Shown: positions 24,702 to 36,363, counted from the first letter of the stretch. The stretch: DNA of 64,000 nt from Promicromonospora soli (GCF_014653785.1 NZ_BNAS01000003.1:23193-87192), one strand, 5' to 3'. Notes: a model not told the origin generated them from the sequence alone. Numbers and translations: made by a program.

Positions 24702-26048
24702 TTACCAGTTCGGGGTGACTCCCGGGAGGTTGGCCGGGAGCGCGACGTCGCGCGGGTGGTAGACGTACATGATGCCGTCGGTCGAGGTCTGCCACACGCG
24801 CTCGAAGTTCTCCCGCGTGTACACGGAGCGCACCGCCTCGTTGCTCGCCTTGTTCGGGTCGTTGAGGATCGGGTCGCCGTCGGCGGTGAACCCGGTCAGC
24901 ACGACGATGTGCCCGTTGGTGCCGTACCCGGCCTCCGGCATCTCCTCCTCCGCGAAGTTGATCGAGAAGACGAGCGGGATACCGGCCTCGATGAACTTCT
25001 CCGCCTCCGCGAGGGATCGGAGCCGGGTCACGAACGACTCCACGCCGAACGTGTATGCGTAAGCCGCGTTGAACGGCCAGTTGCCCGCGCCCTCGTAGGT
25101 GTAGTCCCAGGTGTGCATGGCCGCGTAGTCGACCTGCGGGTCGCCGTTCGGCGCCACGATGCCCTCGAGCTCGGAGTCCGGCACCTCGCGCCCGTAGGAG
25201 TAGAGCACCATCGCCGACGACGTCGGCGAGCACCACACCTGACCGCCGCCCCCGAACTCGGGGTACTCGCCGCGGTGGATGTTCTGGCTGAACCGCGGCA
25301 CGTCGAGCTCGACCTCGCGCCCGAGCGTGAAGTCGCTGGTGCCCGTGTAGCGGGAGTCCGGCAGGTACTCGTTGGTCAGGGTGCTCACGGAGTCCAGCCG
25401 CGGGGACACGCTGGTGCCCTGGGGCCGGTACAGCGTGGCCCGGGTCTGGAACGCGTCCGGCTCGTGGCCCGACTTCGCGACGTAGGTGTCGGTGAAGAGG
25501 TACGCGTCGGCGTCGGTCTGGCCGTTCACGGAAGTGCGGTGGATGTCGCCGACCGTGCCGTCCGCAGGCGAGTAGTCGTCGCCCGACGCCCAGCGGCCCA
25601 TCACGAACCACTTGGTCCACGTCCCGTCGGCCTTGCGGCCGCGGAACTCGATCTCGACCCAGGTTCCGGTGGGCGTGCGCGCGTTCCACGAGCTCACGGA
25701 CTCGTCGATCGAGTATCCGGCCTCGACGACGGGCGACGTCCACGTGCCCGTCTCGTAGGAGACGGGTGTTCCGTCGCCGAACGGGTCCGTGTACTCGACG
25801 GTGTCTCCCGCGCCGCGTAGCACGAGCCCGCCGCGGGCGCCCGGCCGCAGGTTCGCGGTCTTGCCCGCGCGCAGCTCGGCGTACCCGTCCCAGGCGGTCA
25901 GCGTGATCTGGTTGTCCGACGCCGCCGCGCCCGCCTCTGGCGCTCCCGACGCCGGCACGGCACTCGCCGCTATCCCCGCCTGCACCACGAGCGCTCCCGT
26001 CGCCGCCAGCGCGAACGTCCTGGTCCGCAGCTCTCCTCGTATCGACAT
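24702..26048 (-). CDS. Secreted C39-like cysteine peptidase
   Basis: A 448-aa exported protein. The N-terminus has a basic start and a hydrophobic stretch (about residues 10-33) ending in ASA/SGA, a Sec signal peptide. Residues about 45-240 form an uncharacterised beta-rich region with Trp-rich repeats. The C-terminal part (about 247-445) is a papain-fold C39-like domain: candidate nucleophile C273 in VWCSPTSSAM, H380 in NGHIVVLTGF, and Asn396/Asp397 in LNDPN. ATG 26048 was chosen since it starts the signal peptide. The reading upstream has none. It is divergent from thiC. The substrate is unknown, but peptides or wall components are possible. Confidence 0.85.
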   Translation of the reverse strand: MSIRGELRTRTFALAATGALVVQAGIAASAVPASGAPEAGAAASDNQITLTAWDGYAELRAGKTANLRPGARGGLVLRGAGDTVEYTDPFGDGTPVSYETGTWTSPVVEAGYSIDESVSSWNARTPTGTWVEIEFRGRKADGTWTKWFVMGRWASGDDYSPADGTVGDIHRTSVNGQTDADAYLFTDTYVAKSGHEPDAFQTRATLYRPQGTSVSPRLDSVSTLTNEYLPDSRYTGTSDFTLGREVELDVPRFSQNIHRGEYPEFGGGGQVWCSPTSSAMVLYSYGREVPDSELEGIVAPNGDPQVDYAAMHTWDYTYEGAGNWPFNAAYAYTFGVESFVTRLRSLAEAEKFIEAGIPLVFSINFAEEEMPEAGYGTNGHIVVLTGFTADGDPILNDPNKASNEAVRSVYTRENFERVWQTSTDGIMYVYHPRDVALPANLPGVTPNW

Positions 26049-26182
26049 GCCTGCCTCCACGTCCTCGGGCCCACCGGGTGAAACGGGCCGTGGTGCCTCT
26101 CTACCAGAGCGGAAAAGGTATGGCTCCGAAAGAGGACGCAGGCGACCGCCGGCTGCCCGGGGTGCTAACGTCGCTCGCGATC

Positions 26183-28061
<1,879 letters not shown>

Positions 28062-28066
28062 TCCGT

Positions 28067-28135
28067 CATGGTTGTGGGCGCGATCGTTGCGGCTAAAACG
28101 GGCAGGTAGTCGCAACGATCACGCCCACAACCATG
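28067..28135. repeat. Palindromic repeat, family A copy 2
   Basis: 28-bp arms (28067-28094 with 28108-28135, two mismatches) and loop AAAACGGGCAGGT. It is 5 nt after the thiC stop and before the convergent LacI gene. The outermost bases (CATGG/CCATG) differ from the other copies yet still pair, so base changes are compensated. Confidence 0.85.
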
Positions 28136-28158
28136 CGGGTGCGGGTCAGGGGAGGGTG

Positions 28159-29283
28159 CTAGCTCAAGTCGGGAACGGGCCCCGTCGTCGTGCCCTCCAC
28201 AAGATTCACGGGCAGCACCACCGACGAGGGCTCTTCACCGGCGAGGAGCGCGACGACGGCCAGGCCGAGCGCCCGTCCCTTCTCGACGAGCGGCTGGTGC
28301 ACGCTGGTGAGCACGTCGGGGGAGAGCCACGGCAGGTCGAGCCCGTCGAACCCGGCCACCGACACGTCCTCGGGCACGCGCAGCCCGAGCTCGCGCGCGG
28401 CGATCACCGCTCCGGCGGCGAGCAGGTCGGAGTGCGCGACGATCGCCGTCGGACGGTCCCGGGCCGGTGCCCACTCGGACAGGATCTCGGTAGCGGCGTC
28501 GCGCCCGTGCTCGACGAGCGAGGCCGGTGTCTCCCACGACATGACCGGCTCGATGACGTCCCGTACACCGGCCAGCCGGTTGCGGGTGGGCGTGCGTTCC
28601 ACGGTGGCGAGCCGGGCGGCGTCGACCAGGCCCGAGCGCTCGTCCCGGCCGAAGGGCAGCGTGATCTCCGCGATGCGCGTGTGCCCCAGCTCGACGAGGT
28701 GCCGCACCGCCTCGGCCGCGCCGCGCCGGTCGTCGACACCCACCACGGGCACGCCGGGCACGTTCTGCCCCTCGCCGATCACGACGGGTACGCCCCTGCG
28801 CTGCAGCGCCGCGAGGTTCGGGTCGTCCTTGAGGGTGCCCCACACGAGCACGGCCACGTCCATCGCGGCGGCCTCGACCAGCGGGTCGACGGCGGCGGGC
28901 AGCCCAGCCTCGGCGGCGAGCCCGACGGACTGCGCCGTGGCACCCTGCGGCATCCCGGGTACGAGCAGGACGCCCAGCCCCTGCTCGCCGATCGCGGAGA
29001 CCAGGCCGTGGAGCACCTGCGTGGACACGGGGTCCCGGAACGACCGGCCCAGCTGGTCGCCGATCACCACGCCCACGATTCCGGAGCGCCCCGACCGGAG
29101 CTGCCGCCCTAGTGGGTTGGGCCCGGAGTACTCGAGCTCGCGGGCGGCGGCCAGCACCTTCTCCCGGGTCTCGGGCGTGATCGGCCCTGCCCCCGAGAAC
29201 GCGAGCGACGCAGTGGAGACGGAGACACCTGCCAGCTCGGCGACCTTTGCGAGGGTCGGCCGGCCTACGGTCTGGCGGCTCAT
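28159..29283 (-). CDS. LacI-family transcriptional regulator
   Basis: A 374-aa regulator. The N-terminal HTH (residues about 9-34: PTLAKVAELAGVSVSTASLAFSG) and hinge PNPLGRQLRSGRSG precede a periplasmic-binding-like sensor domain (about 68-370). The C-terminal VPEDVSVAGFDGLDLPWLSPDVLTSVHQP segment is typical of sugar-responsive LacI proteins. ATG 29283 gives MSRQTVGRPTLAKVAE. It is transcribed away from the MFS transporter at 29395 and is its likely repressor. The inducer is not predictable. A CTGGG-CTGAT-CCCAG repeat lies in the shared region. Confidence 0.92.
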   Translation of the reverse strand: MSRQTVGRPTLAKVAELAGVSVSTASLAFSGAGPITPETREKVLAAARELEYSGPNPLGRQLRSGRSGIVGVVIGDQLGRSFRDPVSTQVLHGLVSAIGEQGLGVLLVPGMPQGATAQSVGLAAEAGLPAAVDPLVEAAAMDVAVLVWGTLKDDPNLAALQRRGVPVVIGEGQNVPGVPVVGVDDRRGAAEAVRHLVELGHTRIAEITLPFGRDERSGLVDAARLATVERTPTRNRLAGVRDVIEPVMSWETPASLVEHGRDAATEILSEWAPARDRPTAIVAHSDLLAAGAVIAARELGLRVPEDVSVAGFDGLDLPWLSPDVLTSVHQPLVEKGRALGLAVVALLAGEEPSSVVLPVNLVEGTTTGPVPDLS

Positions 29284-29394
29284 CGCTGTTCCTTCTCTCG
29301 CATCGGGCACCGGTGGTGCAGGACCCGGGAATCTGCTGGGCTGATCCCAGACTGTGGCTTACGGTCGGGAGATTCAATCGCACCAAGGAGTTCA

Positions 29395-30639
29395 GTGCCT
29401 ACTGCACACGCCGCCGCCCGCGCGGTCTTCGTCGTCTTTGCTGCCAGCGGGTTCGCATTCGCGAGCTGGGCATCGCGTCTCCCGGCGGTCCGGGACGGCC
29501 TGTCCTTCTCCGAGCAGGAGATGGGCCTCCTGCTGCTCACGGGGTCCATCGGCTCGGTAGCTGCCATCCCCCTGTCGGGCCTGGTCGCGGAGCGGTTCGG
29601 CACCGCGCGGACGGTCCTGGCCTTCGCGGGTGTCCTCGTGGCCGGGCTCGCCGTGGCCGGGTACGGCGTCGCCGCGGGGGAGCACCTCGCGGTGCGGCTC
29701 GGCCTGATCCTGTTCGGCGTGGGGGCAGGGGTCTGGGACGCCGCGATGAACCTCGAGGGCGCCGCGGTGGAGCAGCGTCTCGGCCGTGCGGTCATGCCGA
29801 TCTTTCACGCCGGGTTCTCGTTCGGCACAGTAGTCGGCGCCGGCATCGGCATCCCGGTGGCCAACGCGCACATCCCGGTCGTCTGGCACATCGTGGCGGC
29901 GGGGGCAGTGGCCCTCCTGTCAGTGGTGATCGCGGTCCGCTACTTCTCGCCGAGCGTCGTCTCGGCAGCCGTGCCCCACGGCGTCGCCACCGCCGGGGCG
30001 GGCAGCGCGGACGGTGCCGACCCGGGAGAGGTGACGCCGCCGGCGTCGGGCTTGGCCGGGCTGCTCGCCGCGTGGCGAGAGCCACGCACGCTCGCGATCG
30101 GGCTCGTGGTGCTCGGTGCGGCCCTCACCGAGGGCGTGGCCAACGACTGGGTGGGCCTCGCGGTCGTGGACGGATTCGGCACGTCCGACGGCATGGGCGC
30201 GGTCGGCCTCGCGGTCTTCCTCACCGCCATGACGACCGCCCGGCTCGCCGGGACGCGCGCCATCGACCGGTTCGGGCGGGTGCCGGTGCTCGTACTCTCC
30301 GCGGCGCTTGCGTTCGTGGGTGTGCTCACGTTCTCGCTGGTGCCGGTGCTTTGGCTGGCCCTGGTCGGCGTCGGCCTGTGGGGCCTCGGCGCGGCGATGG
30401 GCTTCCCGATGGGTATGAGCGCGGCGTCCGACGAGCCCAAGCGGGCCGCGATGCGGGTGGCGGCCGTCTCGACCATCGCGTACACCGCGTTCTTCGTCGG
30501 GCCGCCGCTCATCGGCTTCGTCGCGGACGCGACGGGCTACCGCCTGGCGGTGCTGGTGCTCCTGGTCCCGATGGCGCTCGGGCTGGCCATGGCGCGGTCT
30601 GTCCGGCCGTTGCCGACGGCGGCGGGTGTGAAGAGGTAG
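29395..30639 (+). CDS. MFS transporter, YbjJ/fucose-permease-like
   Basis: A 414-aa 12-helix MFS protein. The first helix region (FAASGFAFASWASRLPAVRDGLSFSEQEMGLLLL) resembles the YbjJ-like group, and EGVANDWVGLAVVDGFG lies at the start of the second half. Substrates of the group are poorly known. Regulation by the divergent LacI gene suggests a sugar or related compound. GTG 29395 follows AAGGAG (about 8 nt upstream). A Gly/Ala/Asp-rich loop links the two six-helix halves. Confidence 0.87.
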   Translation: MPTAHAAARAVFVVFAASGFAFASWASRLPAVRDGLSFSEQEMGLLLLTGSIGSVAAIPLSGLVAERFGTARTVLAFAGVLVAGLAVAGYGVAAGEHLAVRLGLILFGVGAGVWDAAMNLEGAAVEQRLGRAVMPIFHAGFSFGTVVGAGIGIPVANAHIPVVWHIVAAGAVALLSVVIAVRYFSPSVVSAAVPHGVATAGAGSADGADPGEVTPPASGLAGLLAAWREPRTLAIGLVVLGAALTEGVANDWVGLAVVDGFGTSDGMGAVGLAVFLTAMTTARLAGTRAIDRFGRVPVLVLSAALAFVGVLTFSLVPVLWLALVGVGLWGLGAAMGFPMGMSAASDEPKRAAMRVAAVSTIAYTAFFVGPPLIGFVADATGYRLAVLVLLVPMALGLAMARSVRPLPTAAGVKR

Positions 30640-30795
30640 CGCAGGCCTGCGACAAGCGTCTGCCGAGGCCAGGGCGCCGAAGTCGAGCAGTGAACACGTA
30701 TGCGGACACCAAAAGGTTCCAGAATTGGCAGACATCACCCACGCTATGGCGAAGATGTGCACAAATCCATCGCGACGGGTAGATAGGCTTGCACG

Positions 30796-31989
30796 GTGAG
30801 CCCATACCCGGCAGACACCGTCCAGGCGCAAGCGGTGGTCCCCAGCCTCGCCGACCTCACCACTCTGCGAGTAGGTGGACCGGCTGCCTCGTACGTGGAG
30901 GCCGAGGAAGAGGCCGCACTGATCGAGGCGGTGAGCACCGCCGACGACGACGGGGTGCCGCTGCTGGTCGTGGGTGGCGGGTCGAACCTGCTGGTGGCTG
31001 ACGAGGGCTTTGACGGCGTCGTCGTACGCGACACCCGCACCGGGCTCACCGTCGAGTCGGACGACTCCTGCGGTGGCGCCGTGGTGAGCGCGCCGGCCGG
31101 CCAGAACTGGGACGAGCTCGTGGAGCGCGCGGTCGACGAGGGCTGGGTAGGGGTCGAGTCGCTGTCAGGCATCCCGGGGACCGTCGGCGCCGCCCCGGTC
31201 CAGAACATCGGTGCGTACGGCCAGGAGCTCTCCGGTGTGGTCTCGCTGGTCCGCACGTGGGACCGGGGGGAGCGGCGGGTGCGCACCTTCGCCGTCGGGG
31301 AGCTGGGCTTCGGGTACCGCACGTCGTTGCTCAAGCGCTCCATGCACACCGAAGGCCGTGACGGTGATCCGCGTGCCCCCTGGTACCCGTCGCCGCGCTA
31401 CGTGGTGCTGAACGTCCAGTTCCAGTTCCGGCTCGGCACGCTGTCCGCGCCCGTGGGCTACGGGGAGCTGGCCCGCCGCCTCGGCGTCGAGGTGGGGCAG
31501 CGCGCCCCGATGAAGGATGTCCGCGAGACCGTGCTGGGCCTGCGTGGCGGCAAGGGCATGCTGCTCGACAGCCCGATGTTCGGTGCGGAGCCGGACCACG
31601 ACCGCTGGAACTCGGGGTCGTTCTTCACCAACCCCGTGATCCCCGTGGAGCACCTGGAGCACCTGCCCGCGGACGCCCCTCGTTACCCGGTCCGCTCCGC
31701 GACGCCGGAGACGACCACGGGCCCGAGCCTCGGCGCCATCGACCCCACGCTCGTGAAGACCAGTGCGGCCTGGCTCATCGAGCGGGCCGGCTTCGGCAAG
31801 GGCTTCGGCCTTGCGGGGGAGCTCAGCCCGGCGCGGCTGTCGACCAAGCACACGCTGGCGATGACCAACCGCGGCGGTGCCCGGGCCGAGGACGTCATCG
31901 CCCTCGCTCGCGCGGTGCGCGACGGGGTCCGCGACCGGTTCGGCGTGACCCTGGTGCCGGAGACGGTCCTGGTCGGCCTTTCCCTCTGA
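30796..31989 (+). CDS. murB: UDP-N-acetylenolpyruvoylglucosamine reductase MurB
   Basis: A 397-aa flavoenzyme that makes UDP-N-acetylmuramate for peptidoglycan. FAD-binding features LRVGGPAASYVEAE and VVGGGSNLLV (about residues 24-37 and 55-64), the SGIPGTVGAAPVQNIGAYG segment (about 123-141), and the catalytic Ser region NSGSFFTNPVI are present. Start is GTG 30796. No Shine-Dalgarno is seen, and a TAGGCT box (30784-30789) lies 6 nt before the start, so the transcript may be leaderless. It is convergent with the L,D-transpeptidase gene across an inverted repeat. Confidence 0.95.
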   Translation: MSPYPADTVQAQAVVPSLADLTTLRVGGPAASYVEAEEEAALIEAVSTADDDGVPLLVVGGGSNLLVADEGFDGVVVRDTRTGLTVESDDSCGGAVVSAPAGQNWDELVERAVDEGWVGVESLSGIPGTVGAAPVQNIGAYGQELSGVVSLVRTWDRGERRVRTFAVGELGFGYRTSLLKRSMHTEGRDGDPRAPWYPSPRYVVLNVQFQFRLGTLSAPVGYGELARRLGVEVGQRAPMKDVRETVLGLRGGKGMLLDSPMFGAEPDHDRWNSGSFFTNPVIPVEHLEHLPADAPRYPVRSATPETTTGPSLGAIDPTLVKTSAAWLIERAGFGKGFGLAGELSPARLSTKHTLAMTNRGGARAEDVIALARAVRDGVRDRFGVTLVPETVLVGLSL

Positions 31990-32099
31990 CCTCTTCGTGG
32001 CGAGATAGAACCCTGGCGAAGTAGAACCACAGTTCCCGCTGCGGCTCTACTTCGCCAGGGTTCTATCTCGCCCCAGCTCTACTTCGGCAGAGAGGTCAG
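31986..32099. repeat. Large compound inverted repeat, family B copy 1 (bidirectional terminator)
   Basis: An inner 30-bp inverted repeat (31999-32028 with 32043-32072, one mismatch) is framed by an outer 9-bp pair (CTGACCTCT at 31986-31994 with AGAGGTCAG at 32091-32099). The outer arms overlap the stop codons of both convergent genes. The modules GAAGTAGAACC and GAGATAGAACC recur in the palindrome after rpoC at 61269-61360. Confidence 0.85.
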
Positions 32100-33118
32100 T
32101 AGACGACGACCGGGGTGCCCGACGGAGCGCCCCAGCTGTCCCAGATCCAGTTCATCGCGCTGTTCGACACCCGCACGCACCCGTGCGACGCCGGGAACGC
32201 GGGTACCGACGCCGAGCCGTGCACCGCGATTCCGCCGGTGAAGAACTTGGGCCGCCACATGTCGCCCAGCTCGAGCGACGACGGGTAATTCCGATCCTCC
32301 TCGCGGTACACCGCGAACGAGCCGCGCGGCGTGTACGCCGTGTAGGTGGCGCCCTTGGCCTCGTACGTCTCCCCGTTGCCGGACGACGCGTTGATGATCT
32401 TCACGACCTGGCCGTCCTCGACAGCCAGCACGAGCTGCCGGTCGATGTCGATCTCGAGCACCTTGCCCGACGACGTCTGCGCCTGCGGCACCAGGCCGTC
32501 GTCCAGCGCGGCCTGAGTCGCGTCGCCGACCACTCCGTCGCGGTACAGGCCGCCGGCCTTCTGCAGCGCGAACACCGCCTGCTGCGTCTCGCCGCCGTAC
32601 GACCTGTCGACGGACGTCACGAAGTAGCCGAGGTCCTGCAGACGCTGCTGCAGATCGCCTACGCGGTCGCTGACCTCGCCGTACTCGACGTAGTCGGGCT
32701 CCTCCGGCTGGTCGTCCTTGTCCTTTTCGCCGCCGTTGCCCTTGCCCTTGTCCTCGGACTGGTCGCCGCCCTGAGACTTGCCGTTGCCCTCGTCGGTCTT
32801 CCCGTCGTCGTCGCCCTCGTTCGCGTCGCCGGGCGCGTCCGTGCTGTCGTCGGCGCCCTCGTCGGCGTCGTCCAGCGGCGATTCGCTCGCCTCCGGCTCC
32901 TCCGACGGGTCGCTCGCGCTGGGCTCCGGGCTCGGGGCGCTCTCTTCCGGTGACGGGGAGCTCGTCGTCCTGTCCGCCTCCGCCGGGGGGTCCTGCTCCT
33001 CGCCGCAGCCGGACAGCAGGGTCGCTGCCAGCGCTACCGCGCCCAGCGTGCCCATGACTCTCCTGCCGCCGACCCGCTTGCTCACACCGTTGGCCGACCT
33101 ACCGTGCACTACCCGCAT
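32096..33118 (-). CDS. L,D-transpeptidase (YkuD) lipoprotein with peptidoglycan-binding domain
   Basis: A 340-aa exported lipoprotein expected to cross-link peptidoglycan. The lipobox LLSGC occurs near residues 34-38. A long acidic Ser/Glu/Asp linker (about 40-150) follows. A peptidoglycan-binding type 1 domain (about 155-215) contains VGDLQQRLQDLGYFV and GVVGDATQAALDDG. The YkuD catalytic domain ends the protein with H300, H312 and nucleophile C314 in SHGCVRVSN. ATG 33118 has GAGGAGGAG about 6 nt upstream. It is convergent with murB, the cell-wall precursor gene. Confidence 0.92.
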   Translation of the reverse strand: MRVVHGRSANGVSKRVGGRRVMGTLGAVALAATLLSGCGEEQDPPAEADRTTSSPSPEESAPSPEPSASDPSEEPEASESPLDDADEGADDSTDAPGDANEGDDDGKTDEGNGKSQGGDQSEDKGKGNGGEKDKDDQPEEPDYVEYGEVSDRVGDLQQRLQDLGYFVTSVDRSYGGETQQAVFALQKAGGLYRDGVVGDATQAALDDGLVPQAQTSSGKVLEIDIDRQLVLAVEDGQVVKIINASSGNGETYEAKGATYTAYTPRGSFAVYREEDRNYPSSLELGDMWRPKFFTGGIAVHGSASVPAFPASHGCVRVSNSAMNWIWDSWGAPSGTPVVVY

Positions 33119-33248
33119 CGTGACTCCTCCTCGGCCGCACCTTCTGGGGTGGCGCGGCACGCACACGCGAGACGACTTCGTCCCCTCGCGAGTGTCCCGT
33201 ACCTCCCACTGACGCACGGGCGCCCGGGATGGTTGGGTCGGTCGATCG

Positions 33249-34322
33249 TCACCCAATCGTGACAGTGCCACCCGTGGGGAGGGCATTCAGGACATCATCG
33301 GCATCCGGAGCAGCCAGCCACGCGTCGACGTCGGCCAGAAGCCGCGCCTTGGTGGCCGACGACGCCCGGCTCGCCCGGATCGACGACCCCGCCAGCGCCG
33401 CGAGCTCGGCATCCGTGAACCCGTGCGCCGTGCGCGCGATCTCGTACTGGTCCACGAGCCGCGACCCGAACAGGAGCGGGTCGTCGGCGCCGAGCGCCAC
33501 GAGGGCACCCGCGTTCACCAGGGTACGCAGCGGCACCTCGCCCGCCTCGCTGTACACACCGAGACCGATGTTCGAGCCGGGGTTCACCTCCAGGGCAACG
33601 CCACGCTCCACGATGTCCGCGAGGACACGCTCGTCCTCGGCGGCGCGCACACCATGCCCGATCCGGTCGGGGACGAGCTCACGCATGACCTCGCTGATGT
33701 GGTCCGGCCCCAGCAGCTCACCGCCGTGTGGCACGGCCGCGAGACCCGCCCGCCGCGCGATGTCGAACGCGGGCCCGAACTGGGACGTGTCCCCGCGGCG
33801 CTCGTCGTTCGACAGGCCGAAGCCCACCACCTCGCCGACGCCGTCGCCCGCATACCGGGCAGCGAGCCGGGCGAGCGTGCGCGCGTCGAGCGGATGCCTC
33901 ATGCGCGACGCCGCGATGATGACGCCCACCTCGATACCGTGCGCGGCGCTCGCCGCCTTGGCGGCGTCGATGACTACCTCCACGGCGGGGGTGATGCCGC
34001 CCACGAACGGCGCGTAGGAGGTGGGGTCGACCTGGATCTCGAGCCGGCCGGAGCCCTCGGCGGCGTCGTCGGCCGCCGCCTCGTGGACCAGGCGGCGCAT
34101 GTCGGCCTCGGAGCGCACGCACGCGCGGGCGGCGTCGTACAAGCGCTGGAAGCGGAACCAGCCACGCTCGGTGGCGGGAAGGCGCAAGGGGTCGTTGTCG
34201 ACGAGCGCCTCAGGCAGCCGGACGCCGTAAGCGGTAGCCATGTCGACGAGGGTCGGCACCCGCATGGATCCGGTGAAGTGCAGGTGGAGGTGCGCTTTGG
34301 GGAGAAGTGCGAGGTCTCGCAT
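33249..34322 (-). CDS. Adenosine deaminase family protein
   Basis: A 357-aa zinc-dependent hydrolase of the adenosine/adenine deaminase family. The metal motif KAHLHLHFTGS (about residues 9-19), a conserved catalytic Glu/His segment AAVPHGGELLG (middle), GHGVRA and LGADDPLLF (metal Asp region) are all present. The substrate could be adenosine, adenine or a related compound, so I do not assign add with confidence. ATG 34322 gives MRDLALLPKAHLHLH. A start further upstream is not conserved. It is divergent from the kinase gene. Confidence 0.87.
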   Translation of the reverse strand: MRDLALLPKAHLHLHFTGSMRVPTLVDMATAYGVRLPEALVDNDPLRLPATERGWFRFQRLYDAARACVRSEADMRRLVHEAAADDAAEGSGRLEIQVDPTSYAPFVGGITPAVEVVIDAAKAASAAHGIEVGVIIAASRMRHPLDARTLARLAARYAGDGVGEVVGFGLSNDERRGDTSQFGPAFDIARRAGLAAVPHGGELLGPDHISEVMRELVPDRIGHGVRAAEDERVLADIVERGVALEVNPGSNIGLGVYSEAGEVPLRTLVNAGALVALGADDPLLFGSRLVDQYEIARTAHGFTDAELAALAGSSIRASRASSATKARLLADVDAWLAAPDADDVLNALPTGGTVTIG

Positions 34323-34487
34323 CTGCGTAGTCTGGCAAAGTGGCAGCTCTGTGGCAGCCACGAGCGTGATACTCCGCACTACTCACACATCCCGACATCC
34401 AACTTTGGTGTCCATGCGCTCCGCTACATATCCTAAGAAGAACATGCCCCAGATAGCCGAAAAGACTGATTTGCTCGATGCGCAACC

Positions 34488-36326
34488 ATGGACACCGGTG
34501 AACCAGTGAACGAAGAGACCACGGGCGAGGACAACGCCGCAGACCTCCCGGTTCACGCGGTCCTCGGCGGAAAGTACGAGCTGGTCGACGTTCTCGGCAC
34601 CGGAGCGACGTTCACCGTCTATGAGGCGCAGCGGGTAGCAGCTCCGGCGGTTCCGGAGCCCACGCCGGACGACGACGCCGAGGCGGCCGATGCCGAGGCG
34701 GCCGACGCCGATGACGCCGTCGCCGAGGCGGCAGGCTCCGACCCCGATGCAGACGCGGAAGCGGACGACAGTGCCGGCGCCGACGCGACGGCCGAGATCG
34801 CCGAGCCCGGGGAACCCGCCGAGCCCGAGATCGACCCGGACCTGCCCCTCGTGGTCAAGGTGCTGCACCCCCACCTGGTCGACGACCAGAGCGCGCGTGC
34901 CTCCCTGCGGCGCGAGGTAGAGGCGTCGGCGCTGGTGACGCACCCGGGCGTCGTGAAGGTGCTGGACTCCGGCGAGGAAGAGGTCGCGGGCGCGAGCGTC
35001 CCCTGGACCGTCATGAACCGGATGGCCGGCGTGTCCCTGTCCGACTTCGCCGGGGACAGCGGCGTGCCGTGGCGCGACGCCCTCGCGATCATCGACGGCC
35101 TGCTGGAGGCGCTCGCCGCCGTGCACGCGGCGGGCCTGGTGCACCGGGACGTCGCCCCGCGCAACGTGATGGTCGACAAGCGCCCCGACGGCACTTTCGT
35201 CGTCGGGCTGCTGGACCTCGGCCTGACCCGGCCCGCCGGCGGCGAGGGCGACGGCGCCACCGTGGCCGGCTCGGTCATCGGGATGTCGCCCGAGCAGGCC
35301 CGCGGCAAGCCCCTCGACGCGCGCAGCGACATCTACGCCGTCGGTGCGCTCGCCTATTACACGCTGACCGGGCACGCGCCGTACGAGCGCGCGCAGGCGG
35401 AGGACGTCCTGCGGGCGCACGTGAACGCCCCGGTGCCGGCCGCGTCGGCCCGTCGCGCCGCGGTCCCGGCGTCGGTGGACCGCCTCGTGTCCCGGGCGAT
35501 GGCCAAGGACCCGGGCCGGCGGTTCCCCACGGCCGAGGCGATGCGGGGGACCGTCACGATCCTGCTCGGCGGCCCCGCGGGCCGGATGGGCACCAGCGGC
35601 GAGACCATGCAGCTCGGCGTGGGCGCAGGCGGCACCGAGGTGATCGACCCGGTCGCCGGGGCAGCCGGGTCGGGCACGATGAAGCTGGGCCAGGTCGCCG
35701 AGGGCGGCGACCGCACCACGGTCGTCGGCGCGATCGGCGCCGCGGGCGTAGCCGCCGCTGGCGTAGCCGGCGCCGAGGCCGCAGCGGCGTCCGGGCCGCC
35801 GGTCGGGCCACCCCCGGTGGGGCCGCCTCCGGTCGGGCCACCCGCCGAGGAGCGCAAGTGGTGGCACGCCATGACGACGGGGCGCGGCCGCGTGGCCACC
35901 GTCATCGTGTTCGCGCTGCTCGTGTTCGGCGGGGCGGGCCTGGTGATCGCGAACATCCTCGACGACGGACCGCCGCCGGAGGTCAACCCGAGCGTCAGCC
36001 CGTCGTCGCAGGCGCCGTCGCGGACCCCGTCGTCGTCGCCCACCCCCAGCCAGACCGACGACGAGGAGGACGACTTCACCCCCCTCCCGTCGTCCACTCC
36101 GTCGCCGACGCCGACGCCGTCGGCCACTCCGACGCCGAGCCCGACGCCCACGCCGACCCCGACGGCGACTCCTACCCCCGACCCCGAGCCGACCCCGACG
36201 GTGACGGTCACGGAGGAGCCGACGCCGACCCCGACGGTGACGGTCACGGAGGAGCCGACGGGCGAGCCGACCGACGGCGGCGAGGCCGGCGGGGACCCGT
36301 CCGCGCCCGCCGCCGGGAGCCGCTAG
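34488..36326 (+). CDS. Atypical Ser/Thr protein kinase with N-lobe insertion and extracellular Pro/Thr-rich tail
   Basis: A 612-aa membrane-bound kinase. A kinase-like domain starts near residue 30 ([20 protein letters not shown]-loop). The catalytic Lys is K124 in LVVKVL. Between them is an acidic Ala/Asp/Glu insert of about 68 residues (51-118), which is unusual. The catalytic loop reads HRDVAPRN (219-226) with Ala in place of Lys, and the metal motif is DLG (243-245). After a PPVGPP repeat and a transmembrane helix (about 465-487) comes a Pro/Thr/Ser-rich external tail with a 36-bp DNA repeat. Activity is uncertain. The next genes are a two-component/ABC operon on the other strand. Confidence 0.85.
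   Translation: MDTGEPVNEETTGEDNAADLPVHAVLGGKYELVDVLGTGATFTVYEAQRVAAPAVPEPTPDDDAEAADAEAADADDAVAEAAGSDPDADAEADDSAGADATAEIAEPGEPAEPEIDPDLPLVVKVLHPHLVDDQSARASLRREVEASALVTHPGVVKVLDSGEEEVAGASVPWTVMNRMAGVSLSDFAGDSGVPWRDALAIIDGLLEALAAVHAAGLVHRDVAPRNVMVDKRPDGTFVVGLLDLGLTRPAGGEGDGATVAGSVIGMSPEQARGKPLDARSDIYAVGALAYYTLTGHAPYERAQAEDVLRAHVNAPVPAASARRAAVPASVDRLVSRAMAKDPGRRFPTAEAMRGTVTILLGGPAGRMGTSGETMQLGVGAGGTEVIDPVAGAAGSGTMKLGQVAEGGDRTTVVGAIGAAGVAAAGVAGAEAAAASGPPVGPPPVGPPPVGPPAEERKWWHAMTTGRGRVATVIVFALLVFGGAGLVIANILDDGPPPEVNPSVSPSSQAPSRTPSSSPTPSQTDDEEDDFTPLPSSTPSPTPTPSATPTPSPTPTPTPTATPTPDPEPTPTVTVTEEPTPTPTVTVTEEPTGEPTDGGEAGGDPSAPAAGSR
36191..36256 (+). repeat. 36-bp in-frame repeat in the kinase tail
   Basis: A 30-nt unit (36191-36220) recurs identically at 36227-36256 at an offset of 36 nt. 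In frame it encodes a doubled [12 protein letters not shown]-like 12-residue period in the external tail. Copy number may vary between strains. Confidence 0.8.
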
Positions 36327-36336
36327 GCCGCGGCCC

Positions 36337-36360
36337 GGGGCGGCGTAATCGCGTCGCCCC
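36337..36360. terminator. Bidirectional hairpin between kinase and small gene
   Basis: A 9-bp stem (36337-36345 with 36352-36360, one G-U) with a TAATCG loop lies between two convergent genes. No U-run is present, so its terminator function is only probable. Confidence 0.5.
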
Positions 36361-36363
36361 TGG

